Assembly: GCA_965200005.1 (NCBI GenBank)
Contig: OZ241331.1
Location: 1,488,001 to 1,552,000, forward strand
Reading direction: 5' to 3'
Length of the DNA stretch: 64,000 nt
Source: Aldehydirespirator sp965200005
GTDB lineage: Bacteria; Actinomycetota; Acidimicrobiia; Acidimicrobiales; Aldehydirespiratoraceae
Below, one piece after another: positions 1 through 9,411 of the stretch. The notes under the pieces are model-generated. The model was not told where the DNA came from. It worked only from the letters and a program-made list of their open reading frames with translations, and searched no databases. Position numbers and translations under genes: made by a program. Position 1 is the stretch's first letter, and each line of letters opens with the position of its first letter.

Positions 1-1
1 T

Positions 2-1240
2 TCGGAGTTCACGCTTACTTCCCGAAATTGGGCCAAACGACTGCGTCTCGGTGGCAACCGAATGGCGTTCGGACTTGTGGCTGGACCTGCCGCTGTGCAT
101 GACGAGATTCGTGGACGTCGTAGTTCCAACATGGCCGACTATGAGAATTTCATCCGTCTAGCGCACTACTTCAATGCCATTCACCTAATCGGTAATCAGG
201 TAATGGCTCCAATGGAGTTACCTGCTAATACTCGTCATCTTGATGCTTATCGTGCTAATCTGATGCTGTCAGACCTTACATATCACTGCACCGCAATAGG
301 GCGCGGTCGGGTACTTGATGGGATCAAGATGATGGCCATCAGCCGGGGGATCACCCTCGAAGAGATGGCTCTAGATCCAGGAGTCACGACGATCATCAAC
401 ATCAACTCACCACGACGCTTTGACGGTGAGATGCTCGCCGGGCTTATGACGATGTCCGAATACGGTCAGCCGGTTTCCGTAACCCCGTTCACTCTGATGG
501 GCGCTATGGCACCCGTAACGTTGGCAGCAGCACTTACACAGCAGAATGCTGAAGCCCTGTTCGGGATCACACTTACGCAGTTGGTGCGCCCCGGAACTCC
601 CGTGTTGTACGGCGCATTCACATCAAACGTCGACATGCGCTCGGGTGCTCCAGCATTTGGCACACCCGAACAGGTGAAAGCCAACATCGCGTCAGGCCAA
701 TTGGCACGTCGATATGGCCTGCCATTTCGGGCATCCAACTCGAGCGCTTCCAACGTGGTAGACGCTCAAGCCGCCTATGAGACGTTGATGTCGTTATGGG
801 GCTGTGTGCTAGGTGGCGTGAATTTGGTGTATCACGCTGCCGGTTGGATGGAAGGGGGCCTGCAGGCGAGCTACGAAAAGCTCGCACTGGATGTGGAACT
901 GTTGCAACAGACCATGGAGTTCCTTACACCTGTCTCAACATCGGAGACCGAGTTGGGGTTTGATGCCCTGAAGCGTGTTCCTGCAGGGGGGCACTTCTTC
1001 GGCGATGCTCACACCATGGAGCGTTACGAGACCGCCTTTTACGCACCACTGCTGTCTGATTGGCAGAACTATGGTGCGTGGTCAGCTTCGGGAAGCCTCA
1101 ACACAACCCAACGCGCCACAGCACTGTGGCAAAGGGCCCTGCGCGAATACCAGCAACCGTCGCTCGATGAAGCCCGACGAGAAGAACTCAATCACTACGT
1201 CGCAACGCGCAAAGAACAGATCGGCGACGCGGACCCGTAA
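2..1240 (+). CDS. MttB-family (trimethylamine/betaine) corrinoid methyltransferase, 3' part
   Basis: The reading frame is already open at base 2, so this is the C-terminal ~412 residues of a protein whose start lies left of the window; family members are usually about 480-520 residues. Conserved stretches such as SPRRFDGEML, TPFTLMGAMAPVT and GTPVLYGAF identify the trimethylamine:corrinoid methyltransferase family, soluble TIM-barrel enzymes that move a methyl group from a quaternary or tertiary amine to a corrinoid protein. No in-frame UAG is present in the visible part, so it is not a pyrrolysine MttB over this stretch; non-Pyl members act on substrates such as glycine betaine, but the substrate here cannot be told. 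No corrinoid protein gene is in the window. The amine catabolism theme recurs at 17-18.3 kb (DAO-type FAD enzyme). Family call firm, substrate unknown. Confidence 0.85.
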   Translation, partial: SEFTLTSRNWAKRLRLGGNRMAFGLVAGPAAVHDEIRGRRSSNMADYENFIRLAHYFNAIHLIGNQVMAPMELPANTRHLDAYRANLMLSDLTYHCTAIGRGRVLDGIKMMAISRGITLEEMALDPGVTTIININSPRRFDGEMLAGLMTMSEYGQPVSVTPFTLMGAMAPVTLAAALTQQNAEALFGITLTQLVRPGTPVLYGAFTSNVDMRSGAPAFGTPEQVKANIASGQLARRYGLPFRASNSSASNVVDAQAAYETLMSLWGCVLGGVNLVYHAAGWMEGGLQASYEKLALDVELLQQTMEFLTPVSTSETELGFDALKRVPAGGHFFGDAHTMERYETAFYAPLLSDWQNYGAWSASGSLNTTQRATALWQRALREYQQPSLDEARREELNHYVATRKEQIGDADP

Positions 1241-1459
1241 GTCATCGCAACCAGTCACACCCAAAGGACTCATCGCGGTTCGTGAGTTGGATGCACCACT
1301 CGCAAGACCAAATCGAAGTCAGCATGTGGGTCTCTCTCGTTCAAGCCTCAGCCAGTGCCTCAATGCCCGGCTACATGGCCGTTCACTTGGAGTAGTACCT
1401 CTCGAGGAGACGCGAAGTACGCGAACTTCCGCACACGGGAGGCAGAGTGTCCCGCAGGC

Positions 1460-2416
1460 CTAGCGGTTGACGATGAAGTCGACTTGTTCGCCTCGTAGCA
1501 CTCCCAGCAGGTTGTCGACGGCTTGGGTTGCGACGTTGCGTTGAGCCTGAAACGTGCTCGCACCGAGATGCGGTGTATGCACGACAAGCGGGTGACCGAT
1601 CAGGGGGTGATCCGCCGGAGGGGGCTCAGGGTTGTACACGTCGATTCCCATACCGGCTAGCCGTCCCGCATCAAGAGCAGCGCGTGCCGCCTTGGCATCA
1701 ATCAGCACGCCCCGAGCTGCATTGATGATGATCGCTCCTTGTTTCACGCTTGCGAACGCGGCTTCGTCGAGCAGCGGCGGAGCCCCGGGCGGGAGCGCCG
1801 CATGAAGACTGATGACATCAGCCGTCGCTAGCACATCGTCGAGGCTCATCGGCTCCGCGCCTTGTGAGCGCACATAGTCGTCGGGGATATATGGGTCAGA
1901 CGCAACGATGTCCATTCCAAACGCCTTAGCGCGTGAAGCCACTTCTTGGCCGATCCGACCGAAACCGACGAGTCCCAGCGTCAACCCTGCCAGCTGGATG
2001 CCCACGTAGCGTTTGCGGTCCCAGCGGCCTGCCGCGACTGAGTTGTGAGCCTGAACCACCTGCCGGGCCACGGCCAGCATCAACGTAAAGGCATGCTCGG
2101 CAGTGGTGTACGTACTCGCCATCGGAGTGTTCGTTACATCGATGCCGCGCTCGCGGGCAGCAGCCAAGTCGATGTTGTCAACACCGACACCTGCACGGCT
2201 CACTGCCCGCAACCTCGGAGCAGCAGTGATCAACTCAGCATCAACCTGAGTACCGCTGCGAACGATCAACCCGTCAGCCGCACCCACCGCCTCAAGCAAC
2301 TCAACTCTCGACAGATCATCCACCAGCGAGTACTCAACATCGTCAGCATCCGAGAGAGCCTCGACCCCCGCCGGCCCAAACGGATCACAAACCAACACCC
2401 GAAACGCGTCAGCCAT
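1460..2416 (-). CDS. D-2-hydroxyacid dehydrogenase, SerA-like short form
   Basis: A 318-residue NAD-dependent D-isomer-specific 2-hydroxyacid dehydrogenase. The Rossmann nucleotide-binding motif GLVGFGRIGQE sits mid-protein, and the catalytic triad is visible as Arg in NAARG, Glu in YNPEPPP and His in HTPHLGAS. It resembles 3-phosphoglycerate dehydrogenase in its catalytic half but lacks the C-terminal ASB and ACT domains of long SerA, so serine synthesis is only one option; glyoxylate/hydroxypyruvate reduction or another hydroxyacid is equally possible. The ATG at 2416 is preferred over the TTG three bases upstream because a GGGAGAGG Shine-Dalgarno-like run lies just before it. It is convergent with the methyltransferase on its left and divergent from the hip genes. 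Confidence 0.85.
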   Translation of the reverse strand: MADAFRVLVCDPFGPAGVEALSDADDVEYSLVDDLSRVELLEAVGAADGLIVRSGTQVDAELITAAPRLRAVSRAGVGVDNIDLAAARERGIDVTNTPMASTYTTAEHAFTLMLAVARQVVQAHNSVAAGRWDRKRYVGIQLAGLTLGLVGFGRIGQEVASRAKAFGMDIVASDPYIPDDYVRSQGAEPMSLDDVLATADVISLHAALPPGAPPLLDEAAFASVKQGAIIINAARGVLIDAKAARAALDAGRLAGMGIDVYNPEPPPADHPLIGHPLVVHTPHLGASTFQAQRNVATQAVDNLLGVLRGEQVDFIVNR

Positions 2417-2921
2417 CAAGCCTCTCCCTCGCTACGTCGCCGTGACAGTAAATCTAGGCTCGTCTTCACACCAGATCAGATCAGCGCCTCAACTGTGAAA
2501 TGGGCATGTCCGCGGTGTCCACCAGTTGCTCCATGGCACCCGTGTCGACGACTATCCCGCTTACTGAGCCGCAGCTTCGTCCCGTGCGCGAAGCATCGGA
2601 TCTGTCTCGAGTCGCAAGGGATTGCCGCGTCGAGAACAGGGTGTAATTCCCTCCCGCGATCTCAATGAAGTTACCGGTACCGGCGTCCCAGAGACAGTAA
2701 GCGACGGATTGCGCTCAAGTTCACGTCAGTGAATAAACACGGGATTGTTGTCACACTCTGATATGCACGTTCCTGGTGACGGCGTAGCAGCTAGCGACAT
2801 TCGCCGTTGAGTAGGCACGACGGCCAAACGAGGCACCCACCGACATCCGACCAAATCATCGGTTCGGGGTCGGAGCGTTCGGATGGGCATCGAAGGCATA
2901 TGTGACGTGTCTGGGTAAGAT
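2417..2921. other. 505-bp intergenic region before hipBA
   Basis: No convincing gene is seen. The minus strand has an open stretch of about 75 codons (roughly 2695-2475) without a credible start or recognisable family, and the plus strand only short frames. A possible hipBA promoter lies at the right edge: TAAGAT at 2916-2921 is nine bases before an in-frame ATG at 2931, an arrangement suited to leaderless translation. The segment TATGCTGAATATGCCCATA (2921-2939) has TATG/CATA ends that could serve as a HipB operator; this is weak. Confidence 0.4.
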
Positions 2922-3215
2922 ATGCTGAATATGCCCATAGACGACATTGATGATGATGCCCTGTTTGTCCGTCGTGGCGTGAGTACCGCCATAGATATCA
3001 GGACAGTGTTGCGGGATCGGCGAAAGCTTCTCGGGATAACCCAAAAGGCGCTCGCTGAGCAGATGAGAGTCAGCCAGTCGTGGCTGTCCAGATATGAGCG
3101 TGGCCGTTGTGACGCCAGCGTCTCGAACATGATGCGGATCGCATATCAATTGCGCCTCAGTGTGGACTTCGTTGCGAGGCCGCCTTCGCATGCCGAGTCG
3201 CTGGTAGATGACTGA
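2922..3215 (+). CDS. hipB: HipB-like XRE-family antitoxin
   Basis: A 97-residue protein whose core (about residues 27-80) is a Cro/C1 helix-turn-helix: LRDRRKLLGITQKALAEQM followed by the recognition helix SQSWLSRYERGR. It directly precedes and overlaps a HipA kinase gene by 8 bp, the classic order for the type II hipBA module in which HipB binds and restrains HipA and represses the operon. The N-terminal ~20 residues are acidic and not conserved; an internal ATG at 2931, nine bases after a TAAGAT -10-like hexamer, may be the true start. No Shine-Dalgarno is visible before either start. Confidence 0.85.
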   Translation: MLNMPIDDIDDDALFVRRGVSTAIDIRTVLRDRRKLLGITQKALAEQMRVSQSWLSRYERGRCDASVSNMMRIAYQLRLSVDFVARPPSHAESLVDD

Positions 3216-4542
3216 TCGATACAGGCGTCTCAATGAGCTCCTAGTTCTTGGTGGCGGCGAGAGGGCTGGCCGTCTTCGACGGCTTGGATCAAGGGGAACC
3301 GTGTTCAACTATGATGACGCGTACCTCGCCTCTCCAACCGCTGTTCCAGTGTCAACGAGGCTGCCGCTGACCCACCAGACCTTCGGGCACGAAGAGGTTG
3401 CCAATTGGTTGTTGGGGCTAATGCCGAACAACCCACGAGTGGTACAGAGTTGGCAGTCGCGGTTCGGGGTGTCCGGCCAAGGACTCCTGGAGTTGCTCGC
3501 GACCCCGGTTGGGCTTGATTGCGCCGGCGCCCTTCAGTTTTGCGAACGTGGACACGAGGCTGCGGCGGTGTCACGGCGCGGGCGCCTTCGCTGGGTTAGC
3601 GACGAGGAGTTGACGGCCCATCTGGATCGAATGACGCGACAACCGGAACTCTGGATGTGGCGCGATACTGACATCGACTCTCGGGGTTGCTTCAGCCTGG
3701 CGGGCGCTCAGAGCAAAGTCGCCTTGGTGCGCACCGTTGATGGGCATTGGGGACGGCCTACTGGTTCACATCCCACCACCCACATCCTCAAACCCGGCAT
3801 TCAACGATTCGACCTCCAAGCTGTTGTTGAACATGTCACGATGCGAGCCTGTCGAATTGCCGGCCTCCCGACCGCCAGAACAGAGGTTGTGGAACTCGGA
3901 AGCTTCAAAGCAATTCTTGTGGAACGTTACGACAGGGCGAGAGATAGCGCAGGCCGGTTCGTTCGGATTCACCAGGAAGACTTATGTCAAGCCGCGGGTG
4001 TGCCTGCTCACCAGAAGTATCAACATGAGGGAGGGCCTTCACCTCAAGACATCGCAACCATCTTGCGTCAAGTGTCAGCTAATCCAGCCTCAGACATCCG
4101 ACGACTCCTTGACGCTCAAGTGTTCAACTGGGTAACACTGAACGGTGACGCTCACTCCAAGAACTTCAGTCTCATCATTGAACCATCAGGGGTCAGACTC
4201 GCACCTCTCTACGATGTGTGTTCCGAATTGCCGTATCGACGTTCCGCGCGTGACATCCCGACAAAACGGTTGTCAATGAGGATCGGATCCGACTACACCG
4301 CGGGCTCAGCAGACTCGAACCCGCAAGTGTGGGACACCTTCGGTCGTTCGCTGGGTCTTGCTGTCGGTGAATCCGTCAGCCGAGCCCGACGCATCGTTGA
4401 TGTATTGCCAGACGCATTCAATCAGGCTGTGAAGACCCTGTCTCCGACGCTTAGACGAACCTCCACGCTCCAACTGCTGCTGAATCGTGCCATCAACAGG
4501 AGCCGTCAGCAAGCGAAAGCGTTACAACTCGGTTCAATGTGA
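3208..4542 (+). CDS. hipA: HipA-like serine/threonine kinase toxin
   Basis: A 444-residue HipA-family kinase, close to the length of E. coli HipA. Visible motifs are the P-loop/autophosphorylation segment SLAGAQSKVAL (~residues 163-173), ERYDR, the substrate-pocket HQEDLCQAAG, the catalytic loop NGDAHSKNFS and the metal-binding LAPLYDVCS. All key residues appear intact, so the toxin is predicted active. Known HipA proteins phosphorylate aminoacyl-tRNA synthetases (GltX in E. coli) and cause growth arrest; the target here is unknown. It overlaps hipB by 8 bp, implying translational coupling. The bases after the stop (4543-4668) hold only a short SHOCT-like fragment ending at 4655 and no clear terminator. 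Confidence 0.9.
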   Translation: MTDRYRRLNELLVLGGGERAGRLRRLGSRGTVFNYDDAYLASPTAVPVSTRLPLTHQTFGHEEVANWLLGLMPNNPRVVQSWQSRFGVSGQGLLELLATPVGLDCAGALQFCERGHEAAAVSRRGRLRWVSDEELTAHLDRMTRQPELWMWRDTDIDSRGCFSLAGAQSKVALVRTVDGHWGRPTGSHPTTHILKPGIQRFDLQAVVEHVTMRACRIAGLPTARTEVVELGSFKAILVERYDRARDSAGRFVRIHQEDLCQAAGVPAHQKYQHEGGPSPQDIATILRQVSANPASDIRRLLDAQVFNWVTLNGDAHSKNFSLIIEPSGVRLAPLYDVCSELPYRRSARDIPTKRLSMRIGSDYTAGSADSNPQVWDTFGRSLGLAVGESVSRARRIVDVLPDAFNQAVKTLSPTLRRTSTLQLLLNRAINRSRQQAKALQLGSM

Positions 4543-4668
4543 CAGAGAAAAGAAACAGCCAGCGCAACCACCCACTTGAACTCGACAGCGGTGCTCTCTC
4601 CACCCTCGATCAAGTAGAGAAGATCAAGCGACTGCACGAGTTGGCCTCTGTGTGAGGCTCCTTGTTGG

Positions 4669-5892
4669 TTAGTTGGTGATGCCGAAGCGGTGGAGGCCGT
4701 AGGCGACTATGGCGTTGCCTCGCAGGACTTTGTGACACTCTTCGGCGTTCATGCCTACTGCAGCGAACATTGAGTGAGCGACCTTGCGTGAATGCGGGAA
4801 GGTGCCATCGGAGTGTGGGTAGTCGGTCTCGAAGAGAATCTGATCAATACCAACATCGTCACGTTGCTTGAGACCGACAAGGTCATCGAAAATGCATCCG
4901 AAGACACGGCCCTGGACTATCTCGCTCGGCAGTGGCCCACTGCCGCCTACACCACCACGGCCCTCACGGAACACCGAATCCATCCGCTCGACCTGGAACG
5001 GCATCCAGCCAACCTGGCTCTCGGCATAAGTGATCTTGATCTTCTTGAAGCGTTGCAAGGTGCCCGAAAACACCCAGTCCACCATCGAACCCTCGGCGTT
5101 CTGGGCATACAACGACATCGAAGTCGCTAGCGGCGCATCATCAGAAGTGGCCGGCATCGACGACGACGAGCCGATGTGCATCGACACGGTCGTGTCGGTC
5201 TCCTCGCACGCCTGCCACACCGGATCCCATTCGCCCGAATACATGGTCGGCAAACCGAGCTTCGATGGATTCTCCGAGAAAGCCACCGCAAAACAGCCCT
5301 TAGCGGCACAGCGTCGCACCTCAGCCGCTGCTGCCTCCCTATCCCACAACGGCAACAGAGCTAGCGGTATCAATCGTCCGCGACCGGCTCCGGCTCCCCA
5401 GTCGTCGATCATCCAGTCGTTGTAAATCCTCAGACATTCCGCTGCGAGTTTCTTGTCGTTGCGCTCCAAAAAACCCTGACCGCAAAAGCGAGGGAAGATG
5501 TTCGGGAAGTTGATCGCGGCCTCAACATGGTTTAGATCCATGTCCGCCAGGCGCGCACCTTGCTCGTAGGTCCCGGGACGCAAGTCTTCATAGCGAGCCG
5601 CCACATTGCGCTGCTCCTCACGGGGCATACCGGCCGGGCCATGCAGCAAGCCAGTAGGCGTGACGCTGTCTTCAAACAGCCATAGATCACACCAATGACC
5701 GTCGGGGTCATCACGGATAAACCCGTAATGGCCGCCCGTGAAATGCAGGCGAACCTTTTCCTGCACAACCCTGGGCCCCTGCGACCGCATTGAAGGCGGC
5801 AACTGCTGTTGCCACAGATCCTTGGGCTCCATCACGTGATCATCAACTGAGATGATCAGCGGCAGGTCCTCGACTTTCGGGGTCACACTCAC
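4669..5892 (-). CDS. amidohydrolase family 2 (TIM-barrel metal-dependent hydrolase)
   Basis: A 407-residue amidohydrolase-2 protein (ACMSD-like superfamily). Metal-site features are the N-terminal SVDDHVMEP, a central MHIG, and the C-terminal FETDYPHSDGTFP; the helix segment YAESQVGWMPF is typical of the large actinobacterial clade found in aromatic, steroid and lactone degradation. Members hydrolyse or decarboxylate cyclic substrates; the substrate here is unknown. A GGGGGA run stands just before two alternative GTG codons (5892 and 5886); the second has the better spacing. It is convergent with hipA and follows, 53 bp downstream, the lipoprotein/UDG pair on the same strand. Confidence 0.88.
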   Translation of the reverse strand: MSVTPKVEDLPLIISVDDHVMEPKDLWQQQLPPSMRSQGPRVVQEKVRLHFTGGHYGFIRDDPDGHWCDLWLFEDSVTPTGLLHGPAGMPREEQRNVAARYEDLRPGTYEQGARLADMDLNHVEAAINFPNIFPRFCGQGFLERNDKKLAAECLRIYNDWMIDDWGAGAGRGRLIPLALLPLWDREAAAAEVRRCAAKGCFAVAFSENPSKLGLPTMYSGEWDPVWQACEETDTTVSMHIGSSSSMPATSDDAPLATSMSLYAQNAEGSMVDWVFSGTLQRFKKIKITYAESQVGWMPFQVERMDSVFREGRGGVGGSGPLPSEIVQGRVFGCIFDDLVGLKQRDDVGIDQILFETDYPHSDGTFPHSRKVAHSMFAAVGMNAEECHKVLRGNAIVAYGLHRFGITN

Positions 5893-5945
5893 TCCCCCGT
5901 TCTATCGCTGTGTGTCGTTCTGCCTATCAGGTGCTAGCAGCAACC

Positions 5946-6443
5946 TCAGGCATCGACCCGGCGGGCACAAGACTCGATCACCTGTTCTGCGATGTCGTCC
6001 CAGGTGTCTTCAGGCTCCTCGTCTAGATCGCTCGGATTTGGTGTCTCGCGCAAAGCCTGGTCGAGTGCCTTGAACTCCTGCATCGACACCCGCTCACGCA
6101 GGCCCACAAACGAGCACTGACACAACACGTAAGCCTCTTCGTCGTTGAGGTCTCCGCCGCCCGACTCGGCGTTTGCGATCAGGCATGCGGTCATGAAGTT
6201 GAACTCAACCGCTGAGCTGTATTCGACGTTGGTTGCAGGATCGACATAACCGTGCTCTTCAGCTTCGGCCCAAGTCTCGGGATCGGCGCTGCTGCCACAA
6301 CCAGCGGCCACAGACACGACCAGCGCAGCACCGACCAGATAGAGCACCCAACGCTTCAAGTGAGACAAGCTTGTCCGGCGTACCGGGTCGTGCTGAGAAG
6401 AAGACGATGCCTCGGAAACACTCACAGATTGGGGCGAACTCAT
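5946..6443 (-). CDS. predicted lipoprotein of unknown function
   Basis: A 165-residue protein. Residues ~1-30 are Ser/Arg-rich cytoplasmic sequence, followed by a hydrophobic segment ending in a lipobox, VSVAAGC, so the mature protein should be membrane-anchored outside the cytoplasm. The mature part is acidic, with four later cysteines (in TACLIAN, LCQCSF and SCARR), suggesting disulfides. No family is recognised. Its ATG overlaps the stop of the uracil-DNA glycosylase gene in an ATGA arrangement, so the two are co-translated; no functional link is evident. Confidence 0.75.
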   Translation of the reverse strand: MSSPQSVSVSEASSSSQHDPVRRTSLSHLKRWVLYLVGAALVVSVAAGCGSSADPETWAEAEEHGYVDPATNVEYSSAVEFNFMTACLIANAESGGGDLNDEEAYVLCQCSFVGLRERVSMQEFKALDQALRETPNPSDLDEEPEDTWDDIAEQVIESCARRVDA

Positions 6444-7174
6444 GCGGGACTGAGGCTATCGCTAGACGGTGGGCCAAGCTCCCTAGCCCGCTCAAACACC
6501 TCATCAAACATTGCTTCACTGAGACGCCCGGTAAAGGTGTTCTGCTGGCTCGGGTGATAGCTGCACAGCAGCATGCGCCCGTGCGGCAACGCTGCTGAGA
6601 CGCCATGGCCGAAGCGTGGACGCCGTCCTGATCCCAGCTCGCGCCACACAACCTGATAAGCGAACCCACCTAGGGCGATGATCACCCGCACGCGCTGCAG
6701 CGCCTGAACCTCGCGCCGCAGGAAGGCTACGCAACGGTCGCGCTCGACGACTGTTGGCTTGTTGGCAGGCGGAGCGCACTTCACGGCTGATGTGATCCAA
6801 GCCCCGTTGAGTTCGAGCCCGTCATCTCGGTGTGAAGACTCCGCCTGATTTGCGTACCCAGCACGGTGCAATGCCCGGTAGAGCCATTCACCTGAGCGAT
6901 CACCGGTAAACATCCGACCTGTGCGGTTGGCGCCATGAGCTGCAGGTGCCAGACCAACCACAAGCAAGCTGGCTCGGGGATCGCCAAAGCCAGGAACGCC
7001 CCGTGCCCAATACTGCTCATCGCGAAACGACGCCCGCTTCGTTGCGCCGATGTGTTCACGCCACTGCACAAGGCGATCACAGGCGCGACACGCCGAGACC
7101 GCATCACCGGTCTCAGCGAGCAGGTTCACGCCTCGAGATAACTCCACCAACCAACAGGCTACGTTTGACTCCAT
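6440..7174 (-). CDS. family-5 uracil-DNA glycosylase (UDGb type)
   Basis: A 244-residue iron-sulfur uracil-DNA glycosylase, which removes uracil and some other deaminated bases from DNA. Motif A reads GLAPAAHGANRTG, the arrangement of family-5 UDGb rather than the GEAPG of family 4, and the C-terminal loop reads HPSQQNTFTGRL. Four cysteines suited to a 4Fe-4S cluster are visible in CRAC near the N-terminus and in KCAPP and RDRC in the middle. Its ATG (7174-7172) abuts the ATG of the divergent gene at 7175, leaving no intergenic space, so a downstream start is possible; conserved sequence begins at about residue 30. Confidence 0.92.
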   Translation of the reverse strand: MESNVACWLVELSRGVNLLAETGDAVSACRACDRLVQWREHIGATKRASFRDEQYWARGVPGFGDPRASLLVVGLAPAAHGANRTGRMFTGDRSGEWLYRALHRAGYANQAESSHRDDGLELNGAWITSAVKCAPPANKPTVVERDRCVAFLRREVQALQRVRVIIALGGFAYQVVWRELGSGRRPRFGHGVSAALPHGRMLLCSYHPSQQNTFTGRLSEAMFDEVFERARELGPPSSDSLSPA

Positions 7175-7831
7175 ATGAGCAGCGGCAAACCCAGCGCTCC
7201 TGAACCAACTCTGGTTCTGCTAGTGCGCCATGGGCAAACCCCAACCACCGGAGAGGTACTGCCTGGCCGCGCTCCCGGCTTGCATTTGTCGAAAGAGGGC
7301 GAAAGCCACGCTGAGCACACGGCTCAACGCATCGTCGCTCTGGGGCGCATTGATGCTGTGTACTCCTCACCGATGGAACGCACTGTCGAAACCGCAACCC
7401 CGATTGCAAAGGCTCTCGGGCTGTCAGTACTTCAACATGACGGCCTCAATGAATGTGACTTTGGTGACTGGACAGGTCGCAAGCTGTCCGATTTACGCAA
7501 GCTGCCGGAGTGGGTAACTGTGCAGCGCAACCCCAGCGGCTTCTGCTTCCCAAGTGGCGAGTCCTTTGCCGGCATGCAGGCCCGTGCCGTCAGAGCAATC
7601 AACGCCATGGTGAACGAATATCAGGGCAAGCGGGTTGTGGCAGTTTCACATGCGGATGTGATAAAGGCCGTGGTGGCATCGGCTGCGGGAACACCACTTG
7701 ACCTGTTTCAACGCATGGCGACTACTTACCTAGCTAGCCAACTCAGCCAAACGCCACCGACAAGTCACTCACGCCCCCTACTACGTCTTGTCCAACGCGA
7801 GTTGACCTTCCAATGTCTCAGTCTTGGGTAG
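7175..7831 (+). CDS. histidine phosphatase (MSMEG_4193/Rv2135c-like), C-terminus replaced
   Basis: A 218-residue frame of the phosphoglycerate-mutase-like phosphatase branch. The catalytic histidines are in LVRHGQT near the N-terminus and VSHADVIKAVV near residue 160, with the acid in the NECDFGDWTGRK region. Homology stops abruptly after PLDLFQRM (near base 7717): the remaining ~35 residues do not resemble the strand-forming end of this family (in Rv2135c the equivalent runs on to SVTVIRY). The break coincides with the 3' end of the inserted methyltransferase-nuclease block, so this looks like a gene truncated by insertion. The substrate of this family is not established; activity after loss of the final ~45 residues is doubtful. 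Confidence 0.75.
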   Translation: MSSGKPSAPEPTLVLLVRHGQTPTTGEVLPGRAPGLHLSKEGESHAEHTAQRIVALGRIDAVYSSPMERTVETATPIAKALGLSVLQHDGLNECDFGDWTGRKLSDLRKLPEWVTVQRNPSGFCFPSGESFAGMQARAVRAINAMVNEYQGKRVVAVSHADVIKAVVASAAGTPLDLFQRMATTYLASQLSQTPPTSHSRPLLRLVQRELTFQCLSLG

Positions 7832-9411
7832 TTTCACCGACTCTGATCTACCGCCTAGTTTGGTAATGTTCGGTAGATACGTTGGCAAGTCCGGCAACGC
7901 GAGCAGTTCGTCTATTGACATGAACTGAACCTTTGGAGGGTCACCAAGGTATTCCGTAAGTCGAACTTTACTTGCGTTGCGCTCAAACGTGGTGCGGTAC
8001 TCGTCGAAAGCTACTAGCACTGCTGCGACGGCACCGGGCACGTCTTCTATAACTTGTGTGAGCGCACGGACAGCATCGGGCGTCACTTTTCCTGATTTGA
8101 CTTGAACCACTGCGTATTTTTCGCCGATTTTGCCCTCTGCGGTTGTGACCGCTTTCTTCGCTATCGGAAAGAAACGAAGCAACCCGTCAACACCACCATC
8201 AGCACCAGGTTCACCCGGGTTGGACCTATGAATCATGTTGGCGGTGCCAAGCACACCACAAACCCATTTCTCGAACTCGAACCTGCCAAACAGAGAACCC
8301 GTCGCCAGGGCACGCGCCTCTTCAACAGTTGTGGGCAAACCGAACACGTCGATATGGAAATCGTTCAGTTTGTCAAAGTTGCCCAACAACCTGTTCTTTA
8401 CCAGACTCGCTGCGTATCGTGAAATGTCGATACCGATCCAGCGTCTATTCAACTTCTCGGCAGCGTGCAGTGTTGTGCCACATCCACAGAAAGGGTCAAG
8501 TACTAAGTCGCCTCTGTTGCTGCTAGCAGTGATGATCCGTTCGAGAAGCGCTAAGGGTTTCTGAGTGGGGTAACCAAGACGTTCTTGAGAAGTTGATGCC
8601 TGTTGGAAAGACATGATGTCTGACCAAACATCTGTGAGAAGCACGCCCTTTGTCTGATCTAGATATTGCCGACGACCACCAGGCCGGTCGTCTCGGTATT
8701 TGCCACGCTCATCTTGCTTGTTGAACCGTGCAAACATATTCACGCTTATGAGGCAAGTATTGCTTTGTGAAATTGAACGCCTTGCCTTTGGTGTAGTAGA
8801 GGATCACGTCGTGGCCACGCACGAAGCCCGCCACTTGAGTTTTGAAACCCGAAGCAGTGCGCAGATTCCAGATGATTTCTCGCCGGAACCTAGGGTGCCC
8901 GAATATGGCGTCCATAAGCATCTTGAGATAGTGGCTTGCTGTTGGATCGCAGTGCAGGTAGACGCTGCCTGTCGGCTTGAGTACCCGTTTGAGATGTTTG
9001 AGCCTCACTCCCATGTTCAACAGATAGGCAGAAATGTTGTCTTTGCCGCGTGTGCCTCGCAGTTCAAGTGTGAGTCTGACTATCTGTGCGACTGTTAGAT
9101 CAGATGGGTCTCGACTGACTTGGATTTGTTCGTACAGTTCCTGTTCAGCCCCCCCATGTCCATGTGTCATCAAACGCTGCTACTGCTTCGATGTCTTTGC
9201 GACCCTTAGTGGAGAACGGCAGGTTGTAAGTGACATTGGAGTTGAAGGGCGGATCAAGATAGATCAGATCAACCGAGTCGTTGGGGAACATCACCATGTC
9301 GCTCAAGACATCAAGATTGTCGCCTCGATGTATCTCCCGATTGGATGTGCGAATATCCCTGTCACCTGTGTGCGGAGGGCGCGCTGCTAGCCGATAATCC
9401 GAAGTGTTCAC
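7781..9411 (-). pseudogene. beta-class DNA methyltransferase fused to a restriction-nuclease-like domain, two frameshifts
   Basis: Three consecutive frames (9411-9145, 9173-8709, 8743-7781) join into one ~542-residue protein if one base is dropped at each of two points: the G7 run of the coding strand (plus 9149-9155, G6 restores frame) and a TTT near 8733-8736. The first part carries the methyltransferase catalytic motif DPPF (~residue 53), the second a target-recognition-like region, the third the SAM motif DPFCGCGTT, the IV-TRD-I order of beta-class N6-adenine/N4-cytosine enzymes. After it, about 200 residues include GADGGVDG and VQVKSGK, compatible with a PD-(D/E)XK (Mrr-like) nuclease core with Gln in place of Glu. 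This suggests a single-chain restriction-modification enzyme. Base composition is visibly more AT-rich than the flanks. It starts with GTG overlapping the upstream small gene (GTGA). Confidence 0.8.

Noticed and set aside
2..1240. Pyrrolysine-containing trimethylamine methyltransferase
   Set aside because: No in-frame UAG occurs in the visible coding part, and no pyl genes are present in the window.
2045..2668. 207-codon plus frame over the 2-hydroxyacid dehydrogenase
   Set aside because: Mostly antisense to a clearly conserved gene and without recognisable content.
9145..9173. Methyltransferase as a phase-variable gene through the G7 run
   Set aside because: A second frameshift downstream (near 8735) would still break the protein, so slippage at G7 alone cannot switch it on.
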